Assembly: GCA_963843365.1 (NCBI GenBank)
Contig: CAWJKG010000006.1
Span: 186,001-250,000 of the forward strand
Direction: 5' to 3'
Length of the DNA stretch: 64,000 nucleotides
From: Bog-473 sp963843365
Lineage (GTDB): Bacteria; Actinomycetota; Acidimicrobiia; Acidimicrobiales; RAAP-2
Of the stretch, positions 55,151 through 63,980 are shown piece by piece; the stretch's first letter is position 1, and each line of letters starts with the position of its first letter. A model generated the notes under the pieces. It was not told where the DNA came from. It ran no database searches and saw only the letters and a list, made by a program, of their open reading frames with translations. A program made the position numbers and the translations under genes.

Positions 55151-56368
55151 GTGGATTTTGCCCTTGCACCGGAGGACGAGAAGTTCCGCGACGAGTTGCG
55201 GGCCTGGCTCGACGAGCACTTGCCGCCTTTCCTGGAGGCCGAAGCGCTGGCGGACGACGCCAGCCTCTCGGGTGAGGCGAGCCAGCAACGTCGCCAGAAG
55301 TGGCAGCGCAAGCTGAACGAGGGTGGGTGGGCGGCCATCCACTGGGGACCGGACTACGCGCGGGGCCGCACCATCAACGCCATGCAGCGACTTCTCTATT
55401 CGGAGGTCATGGCCGAGTACCGCACGCCGGGGACCTTCAACACCAACGGCATCTGGCAGATCGGCCCCATGATCATCCAGTGGGGCACCGAGGAGCAGAA
55501 GGCGCAGTGGCTGCCCTCCATTCTGGAGGCGGAGGAGCACTGGTGCCAGGGCTTCAGCGAACCGATGGCGGGCAACGACCTCGCCAACCTGCGGACGACG
55601 GCCATCTACGACCCCGAGACCGATGAGTACGTCGTCAACGGCTCGAAGATCTGGATCTCGTCCGCGCACCTGGCGACCTGGGGCCTCTTCCTCCTGCGCA
55701 CCGATCCGACGGCTATCGAGCGCGGCAAGAAGCACGAGGGGATCACCGCCTTCATCCTGAACCTGAAGACGCCGGGCATCGACGTCAGGCCCATCCGCGA
55801 CATGGCCGGCGAGGAGCTCTTCAACGAGATCTTCTTCACCGACGTGCGCATCCCGGCCAAGTGGCGCCTCGGGGACGAGGGCGCCGGCTGGATGGTGGCC
55901 ATGGGCACCCTCGGCTTCGAGCGCGTCGGCATCGCCTCGCAGATCGCCATCCTGGCGGCCGACCTGCGCGCCATGGTCGAAGCCGCCCGCAGCGTGAACC
56001 CCGACGCCCTGGACGACCCGTCGCTGCGTGACCGCATCGCCAAGCTCTGGACGGAGATCGAACTGGCTCGTCTGCTCTCGCTCCGGGCGCTGTCCAAAAT
56101 CATGAAGGGCGAGAAGAACTGGCCCGAGGTCCCCTTCGCCAAGCTGGCCTGGTCCTCCATGGCGCAGACGCTCGCCGAACTGGCGGTCGACCTCCTCGGC
56201 CCGGCCGGCCTCCTGGCCCGCGGCGGGCCCGACTCGGTGGACCGGGGCAAGTGGACCCGCCTCTACGCCTTCCAGCGTTACTCCACCATCGGGGGCGGCT
56301 CCAGCGAGATCCAGAAGAACATCATCGCCGACCGCGCCATTGCCATGCCCGGCAAGTCGCGCGGCTGA
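55151..56368 (+). CDS. acyl-CoA dehydrogenase (long-type subunit)
   Basis: This 405-residue ACAD starts VDFALAPEDEKFRDELRAWL and has WCQGFSEPMAGNDLANLRTT, GSKIWISSAHLATWGLFLLR and the C-terminal GGGSSEIQKNIIADRAIAMP. The middle motif has AGNDLANL where most copies have AGSDLASL, so it belongs to a different ACAD branch from the others here. The GTG start at 55151 follows the family pattern. It is divergent partner of the 53975 gene and is followed closely by the thiolase-like gene. Confidence 0.94.
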   Translation: MDFALAPEDEKFRDELRAWLDEHLPPFLEAEALADDASLSGEASQQRRQKWQRKLNEGGWAAIHWGPDYARGRTINAMQRLLYSEVMAEYRTPGTFNTNGIWQIGPMIIQWGTEEQKAQWLPSILEAEEHWCQGFSEPMAGNDLANLRTTAIYDPETDEYVVNGSKIWISSAHLATWGLFLLRTDPTAIERGKKHEGITAFILNLKTPGIDVRPIRDMAGEELFNEIFFTDVRIPAKWRLGDEGAGWMVAMGTLGFERVGIASQIAILAADLRAMVEAARSVNPDALDDPSLRDRIAKLWTEIELARLLSLRALSKIMKGEKNWPEVPFAKLAWSSMAQTLAELAVDLLGPAGLLARGGPDSVDRGKWTRLYAFQRYSTIGGGSSEIQKNIIADRAIAMPGKSRG

Positions 56369-56381
56369 CCGCACCCGATCG

Positions 56382-57880
56382 TTGCCCGCCGACCCCCGCG
56401 CCGCCTGCATCATCGGCGTCGCCCGCCACACCTGGCATGCCGCCGACGCGCCCGACGGCGCGCCCGAACCGCTCGACATGTGGGAGCAGCTGGCGCGTGA
56501 CGCAGCGGCCGACACCGGAGTGGCAGATCCGACGTCCCTCCTCCACGCACTGCAGAGCATCGACATCGTGTACTCGCAGTCGTGGCAGTACGACGACGCC
56601 GTCGCTCGGCTGTCCGACCGCCTCGGCGCCGTGCCGGCGCGGCGCAAGTACTCCGGCATCGGTGGCTCGGTTCCTCTCGTGCTCGCCACTGAAGTGGCGC
56701 GCGACATCAGGGCGGGCAGCCTCGATCTGGCCCTGATCACCGGCGCCGAGGCACTGGCCACTGTCCGTCGCCTGAAGAAGGCCGGCGAGAAGCCACGGTG
56801 GTCGCACAAGCCGGCGGAGAAGCGCCCCTTCCCCATGGATATGGACTTCGATCCCTCGGAGATCACGCACGCCGTGTTCGAGGCTTATCTCACCTTCGCC
56901 CTCTTCGACAACGCACGCCGGGCCCACCTCGGCCGGGATCTCGCTCGCACACCGGGACCGACTCGGCCGGGTGCTGGCACCCATGACAGAGGTGGCGGCG
57001 GCCAGCCCGCACGCCTGGTTCCCCGTTGCCCGCAGCGCGGACGAGATCGTGACGGCCACCCCGGACAACCGGATGGTGTCCTATCCGTATACGAAGCTCA
57101 TGACCTCGATCATGGATGTGGACATGGCCGCCGCCCTGGTCCTGGCCAGCGCGGCGGAGGCGGATGCCCTCGGGGTCCCCAGAGGACCGACGGGTGTACC
57201 TGCGCGGCGCGGCCTACGCGGAGGACCCGGCCCACGTCGCCGGCCACCCGGAACTGTGGCGCTCCCCCGCCATGGCGGCGGCGGCCGGCGAGGCCCTCAC
57301 CGGCGCCGGGATCGGCAGCGACGACGTCGCCCATCTCGACCTGTACTCCTGCTTTGCCAGCTCGATCTGCTTCGCGCTCGACGCGCTGGGCATCGAAGAG
57401 GACGACAACCGCTCCGTGACGCAGACCGGAGGACTTCCCTATCACGGGGGTCCGGGTTCCAACTACATGACGCACGCGCTGGCCGCCATGGTCGAGACGT
57501 TGCGCCGTGACCCCGGTTCGTACGGCGTGACGAGCGGCGTCGGCATGCACATGCAGAAGCACGCCTATGGGGTCTGGTCGACGGATCCGGGGTCCGGCGT
57601 GCTCACCGACGTGCAGCCGTACGCGGCCGCCGACCCTGCAGCGTCCATTGTGGAGGCTCCCGAGGGCAGCGCCACCGTCGCCACCTACTCGGTGCTGCAC
57701 GGCCGCGACGGGGGTCCGGAGCGGGCCCTGTTGATCTGCGACCTGCCCGCCGGAGGGCGCTGCTACGCCCTCTTGGACGGGGGCGGCGACGTGCTGGCGG
57801 AGAGCGAGCGGACCGAACTGATCGGCCGGACCGTCAGCCTGACCCCGGCCGACGGGATCAACCACGCCACGCTCGCCTAG
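56382..57880 (+). CDS. thiolase-like protein (acetyl-CoA acetyltransferase family), frameshifted
   Basis: This thiolase-fold protein of about 500 residues is split into three frames. The pieces are AACIIGVARHTWHAADAPDG to AHLGRDL, then APMTEVAAASPHAWFPVARS to SAAEADALGVP (break near 56930), then EDRRVYLRGAAYAEDPAHVA to the end (break near 57183, one extra base in CCCCAGAGG). The C-terminal part has HLDLYSCFASSICFALDALG and GLPYHGGPGSNYMTHALAAM, typical of the actinobacterial branch with an extra C-terminal domain. TTG 56382 is the likely start. Reaction (thiolysis or aldol cleavage) uncertain. It follows the long-type ACAD by 13 bases. Confidence 0.82.
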
Positions 57881-57911
57881 CCCGGCTCAGCCATCCGGCT
57901 CATCCGGCTCA

Positions 57912-58607
57912 CTGGTTGCCGGCGTCGACGGCGCCCGCGGCGGCTGGGTCATCGTCACCGTCACGCGCACCCCCGACGAGGACACCCCGGTCGACGTGCG
58001 CGTCGCGCCCGATCTCGGCGGACTGATGGCACAGGTCGACCAGGGAATCCTGGCCGCCGTCGCCATCGACATTCCCATCGGCCTGGCTCCCCGGGAGCCG
58101 CGCCGGGCCGACATCGACGCACGCCGACTCCTCGGTGCACGGCGCAGCTCCGTCTTCCCCGCGCCGGCGCGCGCCGTCCTCGGGGCGTCCACGTATGAGG
58201 AGGCCTGCGCCATGTCGCGGGCGGTCTGCGGCAAGGCGGTCTCGAAACAACTCTTCAACATCCTCCCGAAGATCCGCGAGGTGGACCGGCTCGTCACGCC
58301 CCACCGCCAACAGCGGGTCTGCGAGATGTGCCCCGAGCTCAGTCTCGCCCTCCTGGCCGGTGCGCCGATGGCGTTCACGAAGAGCACTCCCGAAGGGCGC
58401 GCCGAGCGCATCCGGGCATTGAGCACCGTCTTCGATCACCTGCAACTCCAGTCGCAGACACGAACCCCACCGCGGGGCGCCCGCGCCGATGACGTCCTCG
58501 ACGCGTGCGCCGGAGCGTGGACGGCTCGCCGCTACGCCGCGGGGACACACGTGCAGCTCGGCGGCGACCTCGACCAACGCGGGCTGCGCATGGAAGTGGT
58601 GGCCTGA
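57912..58607 (+). CDS. DUF429 family protein (predicted RNase H-like fold)
   Basis: This roughly 230-residue protein has VAGVDGARGGWVIVTVTRTP at the N-terminus (the first acidic motif), AVAIDIPIGLAPREPRRADI, SVFPAPARAVL and DVLDACAGAWTARRYAAG, the conserved elements of DUF429. The family is predicted to have an RNase H-like nuclease fold, with function untested. I see no ATG, GTG or TTG in frame just before VAGVDGA. The start given is CTG 57912 and may be wrong, or a base may be missing. A 9-base tandem repeat (CATCCGGCT twice) lies right upstream. Confidence 0.75.
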   Translation: MVAGVDGARGGWVIVTVTRTPDEDTPVDVRVAPDLGGLMAQVDQGILAAVAIDIPIGLAPREPRRADIDARRLLGARRSSVFPAPARAVLGASTYEEACAMSRAVCGKAVSKQLFNILPKIREVDRLVTPHRQQRVCEMCPELSLALLAGAPMAFTKSTPEGRAERIRALSTVFDHLQLQSQTRTPPRGARADDVLDACAGAWTARRYAAGTHVQLGGDLDQRGLRMEVVA

Positions 58608-58707
58608 TCGCGCACCTCCGCGCCGCCATCGCCGCCGCAGCCGTCCTCCGATACATTGGGTATGGCGGTCTTCGAACCTTGCCGGCCGATGCGATCGGGG
58701 CGATTTC

Positions 58708-60634
58708 TTGGCGGTACCTGACACAGAAGTAGGAATCGGTACGACGTCGCGCCTGTCCCGGGCGTTGCATTTCTGGCGCTCCCCCGCCGACCAACCCCCG
58801 TGGGCCCGGCCCGCACTCCTCGTGGTCGCCGCCTTGGCCGGGCTCGCCTACGCATGGGGCTTCGACCACGCCAGCATCGAGTCCTTCTACGGCGGCGCGG
58901 CGCGCAGCATGGCGCATGAGCTGGCACAACTTCTTCTTCGGCGCGGCCGACCCGTGGGCGACCATTTCGGTGGACAAGATCCCGGGCGCGCTCTGGATCC
59001 AGGCCCTCTCTCTCCGTCTCTTCGGCTTCCACGTCTGGGCGCTGGTCCTGCCCCAGGTCGTCGAAGGCGTCCTGACTGTGCTCGTCCTCTACCGGGCCGT
59101 GCGGCGGGTCGCCGGAGCGGGGGCCGGCCTGGCGGCGGCGATCGTGCTGGCCGGCAGCCCCGTGGTCATCCTGCTCAACCGGGGCAACATCTCGGACTCG
59201 CTCCTGCTCCTGCTGCTGGTCCTCGCCGCCGACGCCACCATCCGCGCCTGCCAGACCGGCCGGCTCCGCTCGCTGCTCTGGGCCGGGGTCCTGGTCGGCT
59301 TCGCCTTCCAGGCCAAAATGCTCCAGGCCTGGCTCGTGGTCCCTGCACTCTTCCTCGCCTACCTCGTGGCGGCTCCCGTCGCCTCTTTCCTGCGCCGCGT
59401 CGGGCACCTCGCCGCCTCCTCGCTGGCCGTGCTCATCGTCTCGCTCAGCTGGATGTCGACGGTCTCACTCTTCCCGGAGTCGGGCCGTCCCTACGTCGAC
59501 GGCAGCTGCAACGACTCGCTGTTCAGCCAGGTCTTCCTCTACAACGCGTTGAGTCGGATCAGCTACAAGGCCGCCGACACGGCGGGATGCATCCGCCCCT
59601 CGGCGTGGCTGACCTCGTTGGGGAGGTACTCCGCCAGCGAGGACATGGGGACGTCGAGCATCAGTGCCTCGTGGACCCGCCTCCTCCATGGTGCGTTCGG
59701 CCACGACGCCGCCTGGCTCCTCCTACCGGCAGTCGTGTCGATCGTTTGGCTCCTGCTACTGGACCGTGGCCACCCACGGACCGATCTGCGCCGGGCCGCG
59801 GTCATTCTCTGGTCGGTCTGGTTCGTGCTGACGTTCGTCTTCTTCAGCCGCGGCCACTATCTCAACTCCTACTATCTGGCTGCCCTCATCCCGGCCGTCG
59901 CCGCGCTGTGCGGCATGGGTGCATCCGAGGCCTGGCGGAGACGGCGGGTGCCGGCGGTACGTGCCGGCCTGGCCGTCCTCGCCGTTGCCACCGTCGGCGT
60001 GACGATCGCCCTGGTCCCGGGCTATGCCGGCCTGCGCCCGTGGATCGTCGGCTCGGCCGTCCTCGTCGGAATCCTGGCGGTCGTGGTGCTCGTCGGCTCC
60101 CTCCGCCAGGCCTCGCGCTGGTCGCTCGCCATAGGACCTGCGCTGGCCGCGCTCGCCATCCTGCTCGGGTCTTTCTGGGCTTCGGGGCTGGTCGTGGAGG
60201 CAGAGCTGAGTCCCTTCGACTCGCCGTATGCGCCGGCGTCGGTCAACCACTACACGCTCGTCAGCACCACGAAATTCCCAGTGGACGAACGGCGCAACAC
60301 CGCACGCGCCAGCACGGTGCCCGCCGGGCGCGCGGTCAACGTCCTTGAGACGTCGGAGGAAGCGTCGTACTACATCCTCACCACCGGACGTGAGTTCCTG
60401 CCCGTGGGCGGGTTCACCGGGAAATCGCCGAGCCCGAGCCTGCCCACCTTCGAGCATCTCGTGGCCGCGCAGCGGGTGCGCACCGTGACCGTTGTCACCA
60501 AGCCTCTCACCAACGAGCCCGTCCTGCGTTGGGTCGTCCGACACTGCGAGGATTCTGGTGTGTCGCATTACGATACAACTTCGCAGTCGACGTCCACCGT
60601 GTTCGAGTGCAAGCCGGCTGACCTCTCGGACTGA
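58708..60634 (+). CDS. GT39-type membrane glycosyltransferase (ArnT/PMT-like), frameshifted
   Basis: This integral membrane protein of about 640 residues has at least ten hydrophobic helices. The N-terminal piece (WARPALLVVAALAGLAYAWG, FYGGAARSM) joins near 58914 to MSWHNFFFGAADPWATISVD and KIPGALWIQALSLRLFGFHV. That region is the catalytic first loop of polyprenyl-phosphate-dependent mannosyltransferases. The C-terminal 140 residues are a soluble extracytoplasmic domain. One extra C in ATGGCGCATGAGC explains the break. The TTG start at 58708 is tentative. It probably adds a sugar from a lipid carrier on the outer face of the membrane. Confidence 0.85.
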
Positions 60635-60666
60635 GCACCCGGCGGGCCTGTCCTAGGCTCGTCGCC

Positions 60667-61050
60667 GTGGCGAAGCCCGACTGGGTCCAACGGGTGCAGC
60701 GGGTCGAGAAGCCCTGGGGCTACGAGATCCACTTCGCCCTGGTCGATGGCAAGTATTGCGGCAAGGTCCTGCACATCGACGAGGGCCAAGCGCTCTCGCT
60801 GCAATATCACGAGCGCAAGGAGGAGACCATCTCCGTCCAGTCGGGCCGGCTGCTCTTCGAGGTGGGCACAGCGGGCGCCGGCGAGCTCGAGTCGTTCGAG
60901 CTGCTCCCGGGCGAGTCGGTGCACATCCGGCCGGGCACGCGGCACCGCATGACCGCACTGGTCGACACCGACGTGCTCGAAGCGAGCACCACCGAGCTCG
61001 ACGACGTCGTCCGGCTCAATGACCGCTACGGCCGCGCCGCTGACGCGTAG
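60667..61050 (+). CDS. cupin-domain protein (mannose-6-phosphate isomerase-like)
   Basis: This 127-residue single cupin starts VQRVEKPWGYEIHFALVDG and has LSLQYHERKEETISVQSGRL with the metal-binding His and Glu residues, then SVHIRPGTRHRM with the last His. The EKPWGYE motif is shared with type II phosphomannose isomerase/mannose-1-phosphate guanylyltransferase cupins. The GTG start at 60667 lies 32 bases after the glycosyltransferase stop, suggesting co-transcription and a role in mannose supply (inference). Confidence 0.88.
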   Translation: MAKPDWVQRVQRVEKPWGYEIHFALVDGKYCGKVLHIDEGQALSLQYHERKEETISVQSGRLLFEVGTAGAGELESFELLPGESVHIRPGTRHRMTALVDTDVLEASTTELDDVVRLNDRYGRAADA

Positions 61051-61105
61051 CTCCCCCGAGGGGGCAGGCTGCCGGCGTGCCGGCGGCGCCGGCCGAACCA
61101 TCCCG

Positions 61106-61540
61106 TCAGGTGGCGCGTCGGAAGTCGAGGAACTGCGTCACCCGCATGAGCCGCATGATGCCGCGGGCGATCGCCGGCACGTGCTGGCGATGCGGGTCGG
61201 TCACCACCTCCGGCTCCGACAACTCGTACTCCCTGCCCCGGGTCAGGAGGCGCACGGCGCCGTGGGCCAGCGCGTTGCGCACCCACTCCGCGTCGGGCCC
61301 GTAGGTCAGGGCGAAGCGGAACCCGTCTTTGGTGCGGAAGACGTTGACGGGGGTGCGGTAGACGGTCCGCGTCTTCCGCCCGACGTGGGTCACGATGCCG
61401 AACCCCGGCGCCCAACCCGCCACGTGGATGGCCACCTTGTTCGTCACGGCCCGGTTGAAGCGGGCCACGCGCCGGCCCAGCCGGGGCGGGCGCGGCGTCA
61501 CGTGGGCGCTCGACCGGCGCTGCCCGGAATGCGTCGTCAT
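61106..61540 (-). CDS. nitroreductase-family deazaflavin-dependent oxidoreductase (DUF385)
   Basis: This 144-residue split-barrel protein of the Ddn/F420-dependent family has HVAGWAPGFGIVTHVGRKTR, VYRTPVNVFRTKDGFRFALT, YGPDAEWVRNALAHGAVRLL. These match the F420-binding pattern, including the conserved Tyr-Gly-x-x-x-x-W-x-x-N segment. It probably reduces an enone or quinone with F420H2. ATG 61540 overlaps the SDR stop (ATGA), so the two are co-translated. Confidence 0.9.
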   Translation of the reverse strand: MTTHSGQRRSSAHVTPRPPRLGRRVARFNRAVTNKVAIHVAGWAPGFGIVTHVGRKTRTVYRTPVNVFRTKDGFRFALTYGPDAEWVRNALAHGAVRLLTRGREYELSEPEVVTDPHRQHVPAIARGIMRLMRVTQFLDFRRAT

Positions 61541-62305
61541 ACGAGTGTCAACCCCCCGTCGACGGCCAGGACCTGGCCCGTGACGTAGCTGGCCTCGTCC
61601 GACAGGAGGAAGACGGCCACGGCCGCCACCTCCCAGGCCGTGCCCTGCCGGCCCAGCGGGACCGGCGAGCGGGTGCGCGAGGGCCGCCCGGCGGAAGCAG
61701 CCCGGCCCAGCGGGGTGTCGATCAGCCCGGGCGCCAGCACGTTGGCCCGGATGCCCCGGCGGGCCCCCTCGACGGCGACGTGGCGGCTGAGACCGATGAG
61801 CCCGGCCTTGGACGCGTCGTAGGCGGGAATGCGGCTCCCGGGGCGCAGCCCCGCCACGGAGCCCACGAAGACGATGGAGGCGTTGTCGGACAGACGCGAC
61901 CAGCGCGCGCCGCACCAGCAGGAAGTGGGCCCGCAGGTTGAGGGCGAAAGTCTTGTCCCAGTCGTCGATCGACGTGCCCGCCACGCCCATGCCGAACCCC
62001 GTGCCGACGTTCAGCACGAGGCCGTCGGGCGCCAGACCCGGTTCGTCGGAGACGGCCAGGCGGCACCCCTCTTCGGTGGTGACGTCCGCCACCACGATCG
62101 CCGCCTTGCCCCCCTCCTCCGAGATCAGTCGCCACGTCTCCTCCACCGCGGCCTCGTCGCGGTCCACGCAGATGACCGACGCGCCCTCCCGGGCCGCCCG
62201 CACGGCGATGGCGCGGCCGTTGCCGACGGGCGCATCGGGATCACGCGACGGCTGCGTCCCGGCGCCGATCACCGTGACCCTGCGTCCCGCCAGAAGTGCG
62301 GTCAT
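61537..62305 (-). CDS. short-chain dehydrogenase/reductase, frameshifted
   Basis: This SDR of about 256 residues begins LLAGRRVTVIGAGTQPSRDP, an altered glycine motif. It continues with VICVDRDEAAVEETW, LVLNVGTGFGMGVAG (NVG in place of NNA/NAG), a frame change near 61905, then NASIVFVGSVAGLRPGSRIP, Y-x3-K in AYDASKAGLIG, and LLSDEASYVTGQVLAVDGGL. The ATG start at 62305 is clear. It forms an operon with the deazaflavin reductase. The substrate is probably a hydrophobic alcohol or ketone. Confidence 0.87.
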
Positions 62306-62333
62306 CCCGACACCCGATCCCGGTCGCGCCGCG

Positions 62334-62927
62334 TCACTGTGCCGGGCCCCCCGGCACCCGGGCGGCCTCCGCCTCGGCTCGCGGCTCGAGCGCAATGCGC
62401 AACGACCGCAGCACCGTGGTGAGCATGAGGTAATGCCCGATCAGCATGAGCAATTCGATGAGCTCGCTCTCGCGCAGGTCGTCCTGCAGCGAGTCCCAGG
62501 TGGCGTCCGACACCGCCCCGTCGTCAGCCGTCTCGTCCACGGCACGCAGGACGGCCCGTTCGAGCGGGGGCCAGGCGATTGCGTCCAGGGCGCCATCGGC
62601 CGAGTCGCTCAGCGCGGCCAACTCAGCCGGCGTCACGCCCTGCGCCTCCGCCAGCGCCAGGTGCTGCGCCCACTCGTAACGGCCGCCGAAGCGGGCCGCC
62701 GTACGCACGATCACCAGCTCGCGCACCCGGCCGGAGAGGCTCCCGTCGAGCAGGGCACCGCCGAAGCCCAGCCAGCGCCGGAACAGATCGGGCTCCGCCC
62801 GTCCGAGCGTGGTGAAGATGTGCATGGGCTCGTCGGTGCCGCCGGGCGAAGCCTGCAGCAGCCGGGTCAGGACGTCGTCCCACTCGCCCGGAGCCAGCGG
62901 CGGGAGGCGGGGACCGGTGGTGACCAT
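62334..62927 (-). CDS. carboxymuconolactone decarboxylase (CMD)-fold protein
   Basis: This 197-residue all-helical protein has LSGRVRELVIVRTAARFGGR followed by YEWAQHLALAEAQGVTPAEL, the typical CMD/AhpD core, where the first Cys of C-x-x-C is replaced (GGRYEW). It is therefore not a peroxidase of the AhpD type. It may hydrolyse a lactone or be structural. The ATG at 62927 gives the standard N-terminal extension. It lies 28 bases upstream of the SDR gene on the same strand, probably one operon of three. Confidence 0.85.
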   Translation of the reverse strand: MVTTGPRLPPLAPGEWDDVLTRLLQASPGGTDEPMHIFTTLGRAEPDLFRRWLGFGGALLDGSLSGRVRELVIVRTAARFGGRYEWAQHLALAEAQGVTPAELAALSDSADGALDAIAWPPLERAVLRAVDETADDGAVSDATWDSLQDDLRESELIELLMLIGHYLMLTTVLRSLRIALEPRAEAEAARVPGGPAQ

Positions 62928-62976
62928 GGCCGCATCGTAGGCACGCAGCACCCGCCGGGTCTCGTGCCCGTAGGCC

Positions 62977-63645
62977 TCAACGCGGCGGCCGGAATCCCAT
63001 GGGAGGCGGTTCGGATACCCGCAGCGGGCGTACCGGTGCGTCGGGCCGGACCACCTCGTCGAGGATCCCGTACTCGACCGCGTCCTCCGCCCCCAGGAAG
63101 CACCCCCGCTCCAAGTCCTGTTGCACCGCAGCGGCCGGCCGGCCGGTGGCGGCGCCCACACGACTGCAGAAGCGCTCCCGCTCCGCCGCGCGCAGCTCCG
63201 CCCATTGCGTCACGTTGCGGACGTGCGCCTGGAACTGGGTTGCCGGCTCGCTCAGGACGAAGCGCGTGCTCGGGAGGGCGGAACGGTGGCTGCAGACGGC
63301 CACCACACCGACGGCGCCGCCACCGACCTGCCCGAGGCAGAGCGCACGCACGGGGACCCCCAGCAACTCGATCACATCCATGAGCGTCAGCGACGGTGCC
63401 AGCGCGGCCTCGCCGCAGTCGACCCGCAGTGTCACCGCGTCGTCGCCCTCGGCGTCCAGCGTCATCAGCTCGGCCGCCACTCTCGTCACCGAGAGGTCGT
63501 CGAGCGGTCCGTGCAGGACGACGACCCGCTGTGCCAGCAGGCGGCGCGCCAGCATGTCGGACAACTGCTCAGCGCCGGCCGCCGGCCCGCCCGGCCCGGC
63601 CGGCCCGGCCGGACCCGGCAGCCACGGTTCGTCGTGGTCAGCCAT
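62977..63645 (-). CDS. ClpP-like protein lacking the catalytic triad
   Basis: This 222-residue protein aligns with ClpP along its length: LLAQRVVVLHGPLDDLS (handle strand), VRALCLGQVGGGAVGVVAVC, RFVLSEPATQFQAHVRNV, and GCFLGAEDAVEYGILDEVV near the end. In active ClpP the first motif is GQAASMGA with the Ser nucleophile, the second has the catalytic His (IHQP), and the third a catalytic Asp (RDRFLSA). Here they are Gly, Ser and Gly, and the oxyanion glycines (SPGG) are also missing. It is thus a pseudo-protease, probably regulatory. ATG 63645 overlaps the XRE stop by eight bases. Confidence 0.8.
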   Translation of the reverse strand: MADHDEPWLPGPAGPAGPGGPAAGAEQLSDMLARRLLAQRVVVLHGPLDDLSVTRVAAELMTLDAEGDDAVTLRVDCGEAALAPSLTLMDVIELLGVPVRALCLGQVGGGAVGVVAVCSHRSALPSTRFVLSEPATQFQAHVRNVTQWAELRAAERERFCSRVGAATGRPAAAVQQDLERGCFLGAEDAVEYGILDEVVRPDAPVRPLRVSEPPPMGFRPPR

Positions 63646-63895
63646 GCTCGATCCTCCATTCCAGGCGTGCCCCCAGCGCCGTCGTGTAGCGCTCCACCGT
63701 CGACAGTCGCACGTCGAGATCGCCCGCCTCGAAGCGCGCCACCGCCGACTGCGAAGTCCCCATGCGGGCTGCCACCTCGGCCTGGGACAGCCCGAGCTCC
63801 CGGCGCAGGGTCATGAGCTGTCCGGAGACCGAGTGCCGGCGCTCCGCCATCTCGCGGAAGCCCGGAAAGACGGGGGGATGGCGGCGCTCACTCAT
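63638..63895 (-). CDS. XRE-family helix-turn-helix regulator
   Basis: This 85-residue DNA-binding protein has MTLRRELGLSQAEVAARMGT followed by SQSAVARFEAGDLDVRLSTV, the classic Cro/C1 helix-turn-helix at about residues 37-58. The TLERYTTALG-like tail (VERYTTALGARLEWRIE) is common in small chromosomal regulators. It overlaps the ClpP-like gene, so the two products work together or are co-regulated. An inverted repeat just upstream (63912-63922) is a likely autoregulatory site. Confidence 0.93.
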   Translation of the reverse strand: MSERRHPPVFPGFREMAERRHSVSGQLMTLRRELGLSQAEVAARMGTSQSAVARFEAGDLDVRLSTVERYTTALGARLEWRIEHG

Positions 63896-63911
63896 GGCGG
63901 ACCATTATCTC

Positions 63912-63922
63912 ATATCTGATAT
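63912..63922. promoter_or_regulatory. inverted repeat ATATCTGATAT, likely operator of the XRE gene
   Basis: ATATC-T-GATAT is a perfect odd-centred inverted repeat 17 bases upstream of the XRE start, in the most AT-rich stretch of the area. A -10-like TATGAGATAAT also falls here on the minus strand. XRE proteins usually bind such short palindromes over their own promoter. It also lies upstream of the rightward gene at 63981. Confidence 0.5.
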
Positions 63923-63980
63923 AACGGGGAAAGCACCGAGGACGCCCGAGGGCCGAGCTCGACACGAGAGGAAGGACACC

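Noticed and set aside
61530..61556. GTCATACGAGTGTCA near 61537 as another operator
   Set aside because: It lies in the coding overlap of the SDR and deazaflavin genes, and the left half does not match.
62977..63895. Toxin-antitoxin reading of the XRE/ClpP-like pair
   Set aside because: The partner is 222 residues with a ClpP fold and no toxin-family motif (no RelE, HipA, Fic or PIN features). The overlap alone is not sufficient.
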